The notes beneath the pieces were generated by a model. It saw nothing but the letters and a program-made list of their open reading frames with translations. It was not told the DNA's origin and did not search any database. Both the position numbers and the translations under genes were made by a program. DNA of 64,000 nt, taken from positions 1 to 64,000 of the forward strand of contig VWPU01017403.1 of NCBI GenBank assembly GCA_013398955.1, in the 5' to 3' direction. The stretch comes from Callaeas wilsoni (lineage: Eukaryota; Chordata; Aves; Passeriformes; Callaeidae). Position 1 is the first letter of the stretch. Each line of letters starts with the position of its first letter. Positions 15,491 through 29,300 of this stretch are shown here, one piece after another.

Positions 15491-17001
15491 GCCTCGCTAC
15501 AAAATGAAAGCAGGGCCGATAGCAGTTGTCAGTGCCTGTAAAATGGTCTCTCTAAGCTCATCTAGCACTTTTCCTTTGTTTTTCCCCCTTTGTGGAGTAA
15601 GCCAAAGCTTGGAGTGTACTAGAAATAAAGGGGGAGGGGAGTTGTGTGTTAGGGTACTGAAAGTGGAGAGCGTTACAGTAAAATACAGTGTGTGCCCTTT
15701 GTGGCCATCATTCATTTCTGTGCAAATAGCCTTCAGCTGTGATGTCTCTCTACATATATGGAGGAAACAGAAATATATTATTTATGTTACAAGCACATGA
15801 CATTTTGAAATTATGCAGCGATACTTTCTTTTTAATTACTCTTTTTTATCAGAACTAATTTGTCTTCAGTTTTGCCGTTAGTGATTTTCGGAGCATCTTG
15901 TGTGGCACTCTGAGTGAGCAGTGGATCTTGCACACAGCTAGTGGGGAAGAAACAAATGCTTTCAAAATAGGAAAATTTGACTGAATGCTGGCAGGAGCTC
16001 AAAAGCAATTACATACTCTGAAGAGTACTCTTAGTTCAGTTTTACAAGAGAGTAAATGCCAGGACAGTTATATCGCATTCAAATGAAATGTTCACTGGGG
16101 CAAGCATCAGTAGTGGGGCTTTCTTTGATTTGTGCTTCTTGATTGTTGAAAGCAATTTGTAAGAAAAGAATGAAACTCTTTTTGGATATTTTTGCTATGA
16201 ATCCTTAATTGCTTTTGAAAATTTTTCGGGTTCACATGACTTGAGAGTCACAGCTGAAGTCTTTGTTTCCTCATTGTCACAAGTGGATCTGTGTTCCTGT
16301 TCCATATAGGATTGTTTAAATAGTCAAATTGGTTAGCAAAGAGCTTTTTTTCTCCTGACTACCTCTAGAGAGCATGGGTACATTTTCAAGGGAATCTGAA
16401 CCGATCATTTAAGGATTCAGGATTTGTTTGGTCTTGGTGAAAGTCAGAGGCAGGGAATGTCTCACAGCATATTAGTAGCAGTTATACCAAAGTTAAATTA
16501 ATTTTATTCGTCTTTAGACAATTGGAGGGAAAAAATAGCTTGTGTCAGTGGAAAATGGCAATGGTGATAAGACTGTTAGCCCCTGTGGAGCAGCAAGAAG
16601 GTTATTTACGTGAATGGCTGTGGCACACACAGCCGGCTGGGAGGAAATGGAAAAGTTCATCATCCTCAGTAAGGGATGTTTGCCATGCCTGTCTAAAGAT
16701 GTGTCCAGGCATCTTTATCTTGATGAGGAATGGTTTGTTCTCTGTGTGTTATAAATGTTACATTTTATTTTTACTCTTTCAGAAACATAATTTGATTCAC
16801 TGAAGATTTCAAACCGTCAGAGTCATGTGGGAGAAGATGAAATTTTAGTCTCAAGTGACGGAATCAAGTCATAAGAAGTAAAGAGATTTGGATGGTTTCT
16901 CACTAAATGGAAGTTATATAGAAGGCCTCTCAGACCACTCAGTCTCTCCATCCCACTCCTGTTGCACAGAGACCGCACTCTTGGCCTTGGACCTTAATAA
17001 A

Positions 17002-17577
17002 ATGCTGGATTCAATCAAGTGTGTTCTGGTGGGAGACTCTGCGGTTGGGAAAACATCTCTCTTGGTACGTTTCACATCTGAGACTTTTCCAGATGACTAC
17101 AGACCCACCGTATATGAAAATACCGGAGTGGATGTCTTCATGGATGGTGTACAGATTAGTTTAGGTCTTTGGGACACATCTGGCAGTGATGCCTTTAAAG
17201 GCATTCGCCCCCTCTCCTACCAACAGGCAGATGTGGTATTAATGTGCTACTCGGTAGCAAACCACAATTCCTTTCTGAACCTGAGAAACAAATGGATCAG
17301 CGAGATCCGCAGCCATTTGCCCCGCATCCCCGTTTTGGTGGTGGCCACTCAGACTGACCAGCGTGACACGGGTCCCTACCGTTCCTCCTGCATCAGCCCG
17401 ATAGATGGAAAGCGGCTCGCCCAGGATGTGCGAGCCAAAGGCTATTTGGAGTGCTCTGCCCTCAGCAACAGAGGGGTGCAGCAGGTGTTTGAGTATGCCG
17501 TGCGGACAGCGGTCAATCAAGCCAAAAGGCAGAACAGGCGGAAGCTCTTCTCCATTAATGAGTGCAAGATCTTTTGA
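17002..17577 (+). CDS. RHOH: Rho-related GTP-binding protein RhoH
   Basis: The 191-residue product matches RHOH closely and has its usual length. RhoH is a blood-cell-restricted, GTPase-deficient Rho protein that acts at the inner membrane in T-cell receptor signalling with LCK and ZAP70. Visible motifs: P-loop GDSAVGKT (11-18), DxxG as DTSG (58-61), the ITAM-like tyrosines Y73 and Y83, TQTD (116-119) in place of the usual N/TKxD, CSAL (151-154), a basic C-terminus and the prenylation box CKIF (188-191). Ser13 and a non-Gln residue at 62 replace the residues needed for GTP hydrolysis, as known for RhoH, but residue 62 is Ser here while mammals have Asn. The frame is open upstream to 16888, but ATG 17002 is chosen because [12 protein letters not shown] is the conserved N-terminus. 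Being constitutively GTP-bound, the protein is thought to be controlled by expression level and phosphorylation. Confidence 0.97.
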   Translation: MLDSIKCVLVGDSAVGKTSLLVRFTSETFPDDYRPTVYENTGVDVFMDGVQISLGLWDTSGSDAFKGIRPLSYQQADVVLMCYSVANHNSFLNLRNKWISEIRSHLPRIPVLVVATQTDQRDTGPYRSSCISPIDGKRLAQDVRAKGYLECSALSNRGVQQVFEYAVRTAVNQAKRQNRRKLFSINECKIF

Positions 17578-18129
17578 GGACTGTCAGCAGTGGTTTTGCT
17601 CACGTTTGTTCCTTCTGTTTTCTCATAAAGATACTGCAGCAGAGAGAATGGGAGGTGAATCAAAGGAGGGCTCCTGGCAGGACCACAGTGCAGGTGCCTC
17701 TTGTGAGACAGATGTGCTCTTTATCCGATTCTCTCTCCTGTAAAACACATGGGTGCTATCTTGAAAAATGAAAGGTGCATACCCTTATTCACAAGCCTGT
17801 GTTTGGACTTTGCTAGCCTGGACTGGAGGAGGCCTAGTCTGCAGATCTGCAGATAACAGCCGTACTGGTTTTGTTTCTGTCAATGTTCCTCAGTTGTTGA
17901 TTTGTCCGCATCTGCATTTATTTAATGACAAACTTCTGCCTGGATCAGCCCCCACCTCTGTCCTTGTGGATTTTTTTTTTACTTAAGATCGTAGTATATA
18001 AAACCTGTCCAATGTGTATTTTATTTAGAGGACTCTTGTATATATTGTTGTAAAATCTCCAAAGCTTGTTTTAATATTTTGGAGGTTCTTCCTTTAGCTA
18101 ACCAGAGGAACAAATTGTCCTATCCATGT

Positions 18130-18135
18130 AATAAA
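18130..18135 (+). terminator. RHOH: Poly(A) signal AATAAA, RHOH
   Basis: Canonical AATAAA about 550 nt after the RHOH stop codon. It is the first such hexamer on the gene strand after the coding region. Use of a more distal signal is possible. Confidence 0.5.
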
Positions 18136-21100
18136 TGGCCTGCAGGCAAGCCTAGCACATCTTAGACATGCCTGAGTCATTGCCTAACAGTCATCAGTAT
18201 GTCCAGCATAGGAGTGATCAAAACTTAGTGACATTTAACAGCTGTCCTGCAGTTTTGTGAGATTTGTTACCTTAATGTTGTTTCTCAGCACCGTGGTCAA
18301 AGGTGGGAAACTAATCTGAGTCTTCCTAGGCTTCACTGGGTTACAACCTCAGCAGGGCTTGCAGACAGTGTTGGTTTAGACATATGGTTGGGCTGGCAGG
18401 GATGAGTCTGTGCTACCATCATCTCTGTTGTCCCTTCTGTAATTCTGGAGGCAAAAGATTTCAGTCTCCAGAGATGGAAGATGTTTTTTCATGAGCACTT
18501 CAATTCTCACATATTTTTAGTACACTTTTTTTCAAAGCAGTGGTTTTAGTGAAACCAATCACCTAAATTTATAAAAGATTGACTACATAGCAAGGTTGAA
18601 TGGGTGTCTTTAGAATGGCTAAATGACTTTTTTTTTGAGTTTGCATGCTAAGTATAACTAGGTTGTATCCAAGTAAGACTGAAACAGGCTTTACATCCTG
18701 GGGAGCCTGTCAAGTCTAGGAGCCAGATCCTGATGTATATACTGGGGCCAAGTTACCCTCCTGCCCAGAAAGACAGGCTAAGGAAACGGAAACTTCAGGT
18801 GTGTAAGAGAACTCTGCTAGAAGATGAAGTGGGCTCAAGACAAAATGCTGAACATTCCTTGTGAATTGCAGTGGTCCCGTCCTCCTCGTATTATCTGTCC
18901 CCTCTGTCCTGCACCCTCTCTCAGGTCTTGCAGAGCTGTCTCATCCCAAGAGAATTTCTTAGTGTAGCAAGATTTTCCTTGTCCCTTTCCTTGTCCTTCA
19001 GCTAAATTGGAACTAACCTTTGAGGGGCTTATAGCATGGTGCCATAGAAGATGGCATATAGCACAGTAGGATTGTCTTGCCTGTGATGTAGGTGAGCAAG
19101 AATTTACATTGTGGGAACCTTGAATACCAGCAGGGCAGGGAACACCTGGTGTTGTGATTGTCTCACCAGCTTCTAGACTGTTGAATATTTACCACTCATC
19201 AACCCAATTGTAAGGGAGGCTTCTGATCATAAAAATATCCTGGTCTCATATGAGGTTTTTATATCAGCCTTAAATCTTTACAAACTTCTGCACCTGTGCG
19301 CACAAGACAAGGACTTCTGTCACCACCCATCTTTCCTGAATTCTTCTCTTTCCTACTTCTCTTTCTCCTTGAGTGTTTATTTGTTCCTGAAACACTAAAA
19401 CTGACATGTTTGTAAAAGAATCTGAATGGCATTGTACTTGTGTAGAGTTACGCAAGTGGCCAGGTATTTGTGGTCCTTGCTTAAAAATCTTTTGGCTTTT
19501 GGGAGAAATATGCTTCTACATGTCAACTCTTGCAATGCCTCTCCGCTGGAAGTCTTAGGTTTTGTAACCCTAATTTAAAAGCAGCCATTGTTATTGTTTG
19601 AACATTAAAGATTGCATGCAAAATGTCATGTTACGAATTTTCAAATCTGTTACAACTGGGGACATTTTTGTTATGTCCCCCACTCCACTTATGGATTTAA
19701 TACCTGATTTCAACTATTTTTAAGACGTATTTTTTCCAGAATGCTCTATTCAATTGTCTTTTTTTTCCCTCAGTGGGTTAAAATTCGTTTAGAACAGTTT
19801 ATGCTGATGTTTTTATGTGCTGAAGAGCAGTAATTGCCAGGTAAGAATGCTGTGTTGTGGTATCTGCCACAAAGTGCCACAGTTGGGCACCAAGAGGCTC
19901 CACAGAATTGTTATCATGGACGAAGCCAGATAAAGATGCACTCCAGAACCACACTGAAACTGAAAATCTCATCTCATCTTATCTGTATTAGCTTCACAAA
20001 GCTCGTTATGGTGTGTTACAAAATCAAGAAATCGATGTCTGCTGCAGTTCACTGAAGCCAAGTGGATAGGCTTCTTTGAGATGCCTGAACTGATGATACA
20101 GGACACACGTGAAATTTAGGGATGGCTTGATATACTCTTGATTGTGCATTCTAGAGCCAGTGCAAGGTGTGAGGCCACTGAAAGCCAGCTGATTTTTAAA
20201 ATCAATTTGGAAAGAGTATAAAGTAATGGGGATTTTGGTTTGGTGCTCTATGAAAAAAACGGTTCAAATTTTCACAGCCTGGTTGTTTTCAGACTCTCAA
20301 AGCTAAATGGTGGTTTTCGCTAGGAACAAACTGCGAAGCACATATATTTTAGTAATTTTCTCTAATTATGCAGTTTTCCCTGAGCTATAGAACTGATGTG
20401 CTCGAGAAGTGTGGCAACCCCAAAATAGAGGTTGAAATCTGGACACATCAGAACTCAGGTGAAGATTTGGCCTAGTGGTATATTGGGGTTTGCGGCTTGC
20501 ACGTCTGCAGCCCTGTTGTCTGCGGTGGGAACAACAAGGAACTGCTGAGGTCTCCTGTGAAACCCTCCCAGGGTGGTTTTGCTTTTGTTTGCTTGGGTAA
20601 CAGGATCCCTGGGTACTGTTTAGAGGTTAAAATCTGGCTCTGGTATTTAAAATACATTGAAGTGACACCTGTGAAATTTCAACTTCTTCTGCTCTGAAAA
20701 ACAGCAAAACAGAAAAAATGTGCAGCTATGCCTCAGTTGGGTCAAACTTTCAACTGAGGGAAGAGACCTTGCCCAAATAGTCTCCTTCTATCTCCTCAAA
20801 CTGATCCCTTTCAGTTTTTTATTCTGTTGCTAATCTTATTTTTGCTTGCTATCAAAATAGGTTAAAAGTTTTTTCAAAAAAGGATAATTTTAAACACAGG
20901 TTTCCCAGATTTTTAAACTTACTTGATATGCAGCATACAATAGAAATATTTTCTACAAGTAAATGGTAAAAGTATGTTTCAAATCATCACTCTTGCCCCC
21001 CTGATTTTTCATACGGAAAATTATCCAGACTTGCTAGGTATAATTGATACTGTTTTGCCTGATATTTGCAATTAACAGTTTGCAAATTTTGGTGCAATTT

Positions 21101-23289
21101 TTGTGGGTACTTTGCGATTACTAAAGTTTGTGAACACAAACTAGCTGATGCTTGTGTTAATAAAGAAAATGTGTTTAAGGGACTCGATATATGGCACCAT
21201 TATGAAAGAAGTCACCAGAGGGATCAGACATGAGAGAAAAAGAAATGTCAGCACTCTTGACATCTCAGCCTTTCCTGTATTACTATGGCATTTGAGTGAG
21301 TACAGCCATTAGAATAATTTCTAATAAATGGGGCAATCCATGTCTTTTTAGCACTTTCTCCTAGTGCTTTGGTTGCACACATCTCAGGTTAATATAAAAG
21401 GAATAAAAAACTTCATTTCAGAACATCAGAACGCTTGTCTGCTCTTGCCTTTGTGAGCAAGTTAACTACCTTAACTTAATTAAAAGTCAGTTCAGCTTCT
21501 TAAACAAGCCAGATACAACCACAACTGGGTTAGCCAAACTCCCTTGCTCTGAAATGACAGTAATGAATTTTTGTCTCTGGATGTGAGGAGACATATTTTA
21601 TGTCTCAGAGATCTCCTTCACAATGGTAAGAGCAAAACATCCTGACTAGTTATCAGTGTGTACCTGTTGTAGCTGACCTGTGTGCCCTTCACCTTGTGCT
21701 CTGAGCAGCCAGTTATTGAAAACAAAATTCAGGGAGAAAACAACTTTTGTGTGTATCTGGGTGTTTATATTATATAGCTGCTTAACTACAGCTGTGGTGG
21801 CCTTTCCACTGGCCTGGACCTCTTGCTCTATTGCGATGTGACACTGCAGCTGCTGTGTGTCAGTGGGGTCCTTGTCACTCATGAGGCAGAAGAGCATCAC
21901 CACAAAGCTGCCCTGTGTTTTCAGCAGGACAGAAGAGATGCTCCTCGGGACTCCTCCTACCTGCATCATAGGCAATTGCCCTACTCTGCAAACAGAGCTG
22001 GCCCTGCCTCAGTCATACTTCTGTCACTTGCAGGTGGCCTTGCAATAACACATTTATTTTGTGTGCCATTTCTAAAATCAGTGTCAGTCCAAGTCATTGC
22101 CAAGGCCTGGTTTCTGCAGCCTCTGTTGTACTGGTAGCTGGGCTCCAGCTGCTGCATTTTGGAGGGAGGAGGAGGAGGGATGTCTCAAAGCACTGAGCTG
22201 AGCCCTGTGGCACATCCCTTCCTGAGCGTGGGGAGCTGGCCTTCAGCCTTGCATGAGCTGTGAGTCAGTTATTAGCAAACAAAATAATAGCTATTGCTGC
22301 CTTTCTGGTTATGAAGTGAATGAGTGACATGTCTGTCTCAGGTCTTTCACAACCGCCCTACACAAGGCTGGCAGGGGGGTTTCTGTCGTTGCTCCTCTCA
22401 CCCTGGGTATGATTCATACAGGGGCGGAGCAGCAGGGCATGGGCCTCTGTGTGGTGGTGGTTGTATCTGTCTCTGGAAAAGAGGAAGGAAACGACGATTG
22501 GTGTCTTTGCTTGGTGTGAGGTGCTCGCTCGCCTGCGTCCGCAGTGTTTCTGAGAAGTCTCCAGTGGCCACCAGCTCCCCAGCAGCTCCGGACTGTGCTG
22601 CAGAGGATGCAAGCTGATCTGGGACAACTCTCATGCCAAGACCTGGGTGTCTCCCTTCGCTCCCTTGGCTGCCTTCCCAAAATGCTCCATTGCTGTTCAG
22701 GCACCACAGAAGGGTGAGACTTTCAAAAGAGATGGCTTTGCTTTGAAAACCAAGATCCCGTGTAAATGTCAGCTGCCCAGGATGTGGCTGTGTCTGCTAG
22801 CTGTCTGCTAGCCACAGACAGGGCAGTGGTGGCCGAAGCTGCACAGGGTGTAAAAGGGAGAGACCCAAGGCTGATACTTCTCGACTTGGCAGATGAATTA
22901 AGTAGAAGCAGCTGGAGGGAGACGCGTTCTTTATGCCAAACTTCTTGTAACACATAAGCACTGCTGAATTTTCTCTTTCTTAGAAAACTTGGTTTTTTTA
23001 ATATATAAAATGCTAAGTGTCTTTCTGGCTATTACCTTATCACTGCCATTTATCTGTCACTGTGACACAAGATCTGATGCTTAAAGGCCAGTGATGCAGT
23101 GTTCAACACAGGATGTGTGTGAGAAAGTGTTAAAGGTCACAGGATTCCACAAGAGACTAATTTAGAACTTCTTAGGAATCTTGGGCATTAAAATGTATAC
23201 AGATATTTTGAATTATTCTCTCATATGTGGAATTAGTGCTGGTATCTGATCCATCATAGAATTATTGATCAACTAAACCAGAGCTACAG

Positions 23290-23350
23290 CCTTGGCTCAT
23301 AATTAGGGCGTTGGCTTAGACAATGAACTTTGCTGTTCAATCCCTCCCCC
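23290..23350 (+). repeat. Possible tRNA-derived SINE remnant
   Basis: The segment has an A-box-like TTGGCTCATAATTAGGG and, about 40 nt on, GTTCAATCC, which fits the Pol III B box GTTCRANYC. This layout resembles the head of a tRNA or tRNA-derived SINE. No cloverleaf can be drawn with confidence and no SINE tail is recognised, so a functional tRNA gene is unlikely. Confidence 0.25.
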
Positions 23351-26300
23351 ATTGTGCAGAGCTTGGCCAAAGCTCAATCAGGTCAGGTGGGGAGCTTTTA
23401 AGTTTAACCAGGCTCTGGGCCAGGCATGTGTAAGCCTGCACAATTAACTTTTAGATACACAGCTCAAAACTGACTGGTAGTGTGACTGTCCAGTTTAGGA
23501 TCAGCTTGACCTGAATGAGTTCACTTTGCCTGAGCCTGGTCCCCATGGCTGTCTGGTGGATGGCAGGAGGATGAACTACAAGCATGAAATGCTACTACAC
23601 AGTCACACTGGGTGTCCCTGGCTCCACTTCTGCAGCTGGGTGACACCAGGCAAGCCATGGCTCTAGTGGCCCCCCACATAAGATGGACATATGGCAGGGA
23701 CCTTTTTTTAAAGTACTTTTGGTTGGTCATGAAAGATCTTGGTGCTGGTGGGTTCTTTTGCATTTGTCAGGCCTGTCAGATGTTCCTGCTGACAGGTTTG
23801 ACCTGCAGGATTTGCTCTGAATGGGTCTGTAACACACATAATGGGACTAGGGCTTTCCCGAATTTCGATTCACTGAAGCCACAGGGAGCAGGTAAGCATA
23901 AGGGACAGAAAGAGAAGGGACAAGACATAACAAAGAATTAATTGCTTTACTACTTTAACAGCTTGTACTTAACATAATGCCCTTTCTAATTTTACAGAAC
24001 ATCAGTATGGGATGAGCTAACATCTCATTCATCAGTGATATGTTTAGAAATCAAATTCTTCCTGAGAGAGTTGTGCTGATCACTGAGAAGGTAAAGTAGA
24101 GAGAACATCCCTCCATGGTTATTCCTATCCTCCTTCTTGGAACATGCTCTTACATTCCCTGTGGTGACTGGACTCTGGGCCGGATCGATCTCAGTGTGTA
24201 CAACAGGAATATTCTTACAGCCCTTTGTGATGGTAAAGATTTTTTTTCTGCAGAGGGAGCAGTCAAGGGTACTCATATAGAATCTCAGGCTCACAATGCA
24301 GTACAAGACACAACTTAAGGACATAAACTCAAGGAGAGGAGCATCTCACTCTGCTCCACAACTTCCACAGCTTTCCACCTGGCTGCCAAGAAAACCAATG
24401 CACTGCCCTTGATTTGGAACATTCTCAAGTTTTTGTCTCTCTGTTGTGCAGGGATGTATCTTTGCAATTTTTCCCTGAAAATCCAGAGACCTTTAAAGAA
24501 AATGAGGCATCTTTACCAGAGATATTTCCCTCTTTCATAGCTGACACGTGCTTTTGGCTCCCACTACAGATATGTCACAATTTAACTTTTAGTTTACAGG
24601 TGAAAAAAATCCCATGAGTCTTGCCTGGCAAAAAATTGCAACTTCCCAACCACACCCCACAAAGGATAGCTAGTTGTGGTGCAGTTGATCTTTGCAATAG
24701 GTGACAGCCAATGCTGGTGGAGTTAAGTCTTTGTGAAACTGCACAGAAGAGACTGGAGGAATATCACTGCACTGCATATTAAATACATGACTGATATGGC
24801 TTTGAACTGAGAGTTTGTGTAGCATTTGCTATACAAATAGCAAAAGAGATGAGTTTAGGAAGGATCCAAGCCAGAAGAGGTTGGTTAACTGGGTTGAAAG
24901 ACTAAGTCCTGATTGGGATCTAGGACAAATCACTCAGGGATGCTATTGAAAAATCCAGAATTAGCAGGGCATTCACCAAGCATAGAATCTTAGATGTGTG
25001 CAGGGTAGTGCTCTGGTATGGTGCCTTTGACAGAAGAATCAAAACAATGGGAAAACTGAAAGCTAAGGCAGGGTGGCATGAAAAAAACCTGCCTTTAACT
25101 TCACAAAATCAGTCTGCTGAGCTGCATGTACCATGACAAACGTGAGAATCTATAGGAGTGCCAGGCATGATGAGCGAAATATAGAAGCAGCAGTGAACCA
25201 CATCGTGTCGTTGGAGTCTGCAAGCACTGAGAGAAGACACCTGGCATGGGAAGAGGAGAAGGCAAAAGCCTGGGAGCTCAGAGGTGCTCTTCACAAGAGC
25301 AGTGAACAAAGCTGCAGCAGGAGATGGGCCAAGTCAGCATGAATGTGAATGGAAATTACATTCATTTCTGTACAGTGCAGAGGTACGTAAGCAACTGTAG
25401 TGCTAAAGTAACTCCTGAAAAAAATCCCTGAGCTGTAGAAAAAAGTTATGCCAGGGCCCCTGAGGACTTGCAGGTGCATAAGAAGATAGGGAAATAAAAG
25501 TCTTTGACTGAACAAGTGGGTCCCAGAGCTGCTAACGCTCTGTGAAGGTGATGCTGTGATTTTCTGGTGGGAAGTATGGACGGTGAGACTCAGAAGCATG
25601 ACCCTGTGCTGGTGTTGTCCTGGCAGACACAGGTTACAGAGAAATGAGCCACACTTTCTCTGAAGCCCAAAGGGAAGGAGGTGATGAATCAGCCATTTTG
25701 CTGGAAAGATCTCCCAGAGGCAGCAGCCTGAGAAAGCCAAGCTGCAACCAAAACAAAATAGAGGAGCTGAGTCAATATCCAGAGTGGCAGCAATGGGTCC
25801 ACAAGGCCCTGTGGACATCCCAGGGGCTGTGGCAGACCATGTCTGACAGCAAGACTGAATCTAACACTTACCATTCCCTGGCTTGGCTTGGTTGAGGATG
25901 AGGGGTGTAGAATACAGACCTTCAAGGGACATCTGTGGCCCACGTGGACAGAGGTGTCTGAGCTAAATCCACTAGTCCCTGAAGCAGGAAGCTTGTGCCT
26001 CTATTGATATGGCACTAGGAGATGGGTTCACCTCAGTAACAGGTGCCACTTTGACCTGGTTTTAACAGGGTGAAATGGGCTTTGGGACTAGACTGCAAGA
26101 CACTGAGTATGGCTGGAGCACCAAAATTTTCAAGAGAAGCTTGCCAGGGTAATACAGCAATCATAATAAGAGATGAAAAAAAAAATGGAAGTAAAATAAT
26201 GATAAGTTTATTTTGTGCCTCCAGTGTGTGCACAGCTTTACATGACAGCAAGCAGCTGTGAGGAACTTTGCATCCCTGCAAGCTTCTTATGATTAGGTGC

Positions 26301-29300
26301 TCCCATTGGGATGTGAGTGAAGGAGCCACAGCTGGATCAGTCAGTGACCATGATGGACTGAATTCTGCTCACCCTTGACCTCACAGGTATTGTGCAGGAC
26401 AGAGGGAAAACAGGAGACAGAATGAGGGACCAGTAGGGTCAGACTCAAGTCTGCAAAAATGGGTTTTCTGTCACTACTTCTTATTCACTGGCCATGTAGC
26501 TGAAGGGCTCTGGTGACAGCTTCAAAACATCAGCTAGGTAGATAGGATTGTCACTTACGGAGGGTAGAGCAGGAACTCCATTTTTCTCTGTGGGTCGAGG
26601 ATCAAGGCACGGGGCTGGTTCCAGACCTATTTATACTCAACTAAGAGGCAGAAGATGTGGAAAGTGCAGTTGTCATGTGCCTCATTATACCAGCTGGAGG
26701 TGTAAAGCATCCATTGTGTTGGACAATGCAGCCATATTTTCTGCTTCTCCATGAGGAACAGAGCTTGGCCTAGGGAGCCAGCCTGTAGTACCATGCTTCC
26801 CACTGACCATGCCAAATGCTTGGGGAGCAAAACTCCCCTGTGAATTCCTCTGCATTCAACTACTGAGGGTTGTTTGGGACAAGACGTACAGGATTGAAGT
26901 ATCTCCTGCTGATGTGTGACCATATTCTTGGGTTTGAATCCATTAGCAACACGATGTCAAAAGAGCAATATGCCTTTCTTCTTGCTCCCTGTCTGGCCAG
27001 TTTAGCAGAGCAGATTCCCATCTATTTCAGTCCAGAGGCGTCCACTGTTGATCTTCCAACATGTGCAGTACAACCCTTGCAAAAACATTTTCCCTTCACA
27101 GGCTGAATGCATGTGTGAAACAGATCACTAAGAAGCAGGCCTGCATCTTGTGCCTCCAGTGTGCTCCAGGTCAATGAGAAAGCTCCTTCTTGATGTAGCA
27201 AATATTGATCAAATTGCAAAACCATTTAATTCTGTCAGAGGTGCTGCTTGCACACAGTAAGGCAACTCCCTTAAGACAAATATAAACTCAGATATTTCTA
27301 CAGTGCAAAGAGGATTAGGGTCACAGAATGAAAAATATCATCAAGCTGAAGGATAGAGATGATGCAGTCTGCAAAAGCTGACACAAGCTGTGTTTTGTGA
27401 TCACTTCTCCGTGCCTTTTGTAGGAAAGTGCAAATGCTTCTGGCAGTGTAATGAGAATTCAGTCATGTACCTGGGCTTTAGGGACCTCACATTGGAGTAA
27501 AACCTAGATGATCCAACAATGCATGGATTTAGCATCAATGGCCACAAAATTACGCCCAGAGTGAATGGCACAAAGAGGAATAACCTTTTTTAATTTCACT
27601 GAAGTGTCCAGCAGTTTGTTTAACAAAGTGTTTTTACTGGACCACAAACCTGCACTGAGTTTCAAATTCATGGGCAGCTTGCACTTATTGCAAGGAATAA
27701 TTTATAGTTTTGAGGTGTATATGGTGTAGTTAAGGGGAACTTAGTTCAAACATATGTAAAATAAGTTTACTGGGATAGTCTGCACACCTGCAGATGGGAA
27801 CATCTGAAGAGCACTTAGATTCATAGCTGTGCCAAGATCACTTTATCAAAAAGTAGTGAAGAACCATAACGGAAGTAGTGGTGGAGGCTCTAACAATGAG
27901 AGGAATGTAAGGATGTGGTTTGCTCTCAAGAAGGTCTTCAAAGAAGGTAGGAGGGGGAAGGAGAGGAGAGAGGTGGGCTGCTGTAAGCAGAACGGTAGGA
28001 CCTAAAGCATAGCAAAAGGAAATAGCTGAGGCTGTTAGAAGTTAAAAAAGTTGCTGAGAACCGAAGAAAGCAGAGAAGAGACCATGTGGCTGAAGGGATC
28101 TTTTCGTCAGCCCTGCACTCGTGTTTTCAAAATCTGTTTGTGGTGTGTTTTGAAGCACAAGAACATATTTGAACAATTTATTCTGATGTTTCTACTAGGA
28201 GAAGACCAATGTGATATCCCAACTAGGAATTCCTTGGGAAGAAAAAGAGGCAACATGAGGAATGACCTGCATTTGCTGGTCAATTTGAAGGACTCTTCAG
28301 CGACTTCAGTTTGCCATGCGGGAGAGTGCAGAAGGACATCTAAGGCCACCCCCAACCCAGTACTCTCAGGCAGAGTTAGAGGCAAAGTTTAATATGCAGC
28401 CTTAAAAAGCAAATTTGGTTTGTACCTGCACTGCTGCAGGCTGAGACACTCATGCATGGCCCTATGCTCACCTCCCCACCTGCTCTTCTCCCAAACCTTG
28501 TCTACGGCTCAGGGCACATGTCCTTGGCTCCGGGTACTGTGGCATGGGGGATGGGGAAGCTGCCACTAGACCTGTGCAGCTCTGCCCAGGGCCAGGAGCT
28601 CGGACCTGTGCCCACGAGAAGAAGTCTGAGCTCAGGAGCATGTGGGGTGGCTGTTTCAGTGGTGCTGCATCAGGAGCACTGTGGAGAGAGAACAGAGAGG
28701 ACATCTGTGAATGCCCTGGAGTGTAGGGAGGCACAAGAACTATGATAGCCAGTGACACCAAGTGGTAGCAGTCAGGGTGCAGCCGTGTTTGTGGCAGTGA
28801 AATTGCTGATATTTTCAGCAAGATTATATAATATTATATAATATTTTTCGTGGTGCTTTGGAGCTTGCATATTTAATATAAACATTATAGAACTGGTAGG
28901 GAAACCCAAGACTTAGTGGCCTTGTGTTGCTAAAGAAAAGGTTTCCAAGATACAACCTCACCCAAAGCAAGTTTTGCATCCTAGAAGGTTTTCACTCTTC
29001 TGGGACTGGAGCTATGTATTTGCTGCCTGGGTTTGCCGAGGAGCAGCCTGACAAGCACGCAACAGTCTCATTTGCCAGTTGAGTGATTGGAGTAAAAATC
29101 ACCTTGTGCCTAAGATAAAGTGACACAGAAAGCAAGTCTTCAGAGCATGTGCTGAGGGACTGGCACTCTCCTATGAAGTCCTGCAGATGTTAGAGTGATG
29201 AAGTGGCTCCTGGTGGCACAGGGTCCCCTTGGAATATGAGCTCTACATACCAATGGGTTTTTGCAGGGTTTACTTTTGGCACAGCGTCACTCTGATCATA

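Larger units (their letters stand above)
1..16782. other. Gene-free region upstream of RHOH
   Basis: I see no supported protein-coding gene in this stretch. It is AT-rich and all open frames are short (at most about 150 codons), with no recognisable domain and no consistent splice context. It contains AT/GT-rich simple sequence near 9.35 kb and 10.2 kb and a GC-richer block near 15.2-15.5 kb, listed separately. In other vertebrates RHOH has non-coding 5' exons and N4BP2 lies further upstream. Such untranslated RHOH exons could lie here but cannot be located from sequence alone. Confidence 0.6.
16783..18160 (+). other. RHOH: RHOH terminal exon (5' UTR part, coding region, 3' UTR)
   Basis: A good splice acceptor (pyrimidine tract ending in CTTTCAG at 16776-16782) precedes 219 nt of leader, the whole coding region and a 3' UTR. 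The first AATAAA poly(A) signal downstream is at 18130. RHOH in other vertebrates likewise has its coding region in one exon preceded by untranslated exons. The real 3' end could be further downstream, since an ATTAAA occurs near 19604. Confidence 0.5.

Noticed and set aside
16888..17001. In-frame upstream extension of RHOH
   Set aside because: It lies before the conserved RhoH N-terminus, and the 191-residue product from ATG 17002 matches the family length exactly.
22791..22827. Repeated TGTCTGCTAGC motif with a short hairpin
   Set aside because: The stem is only 6 bp and imperfect. It is a plausible chance or simple local duplication.
25291..25818. A 175-codon minus-strand frame
   Set aside because: Composition looks random (many Leu, Ser and Cys), with no recognisable domain or gene structure around it.
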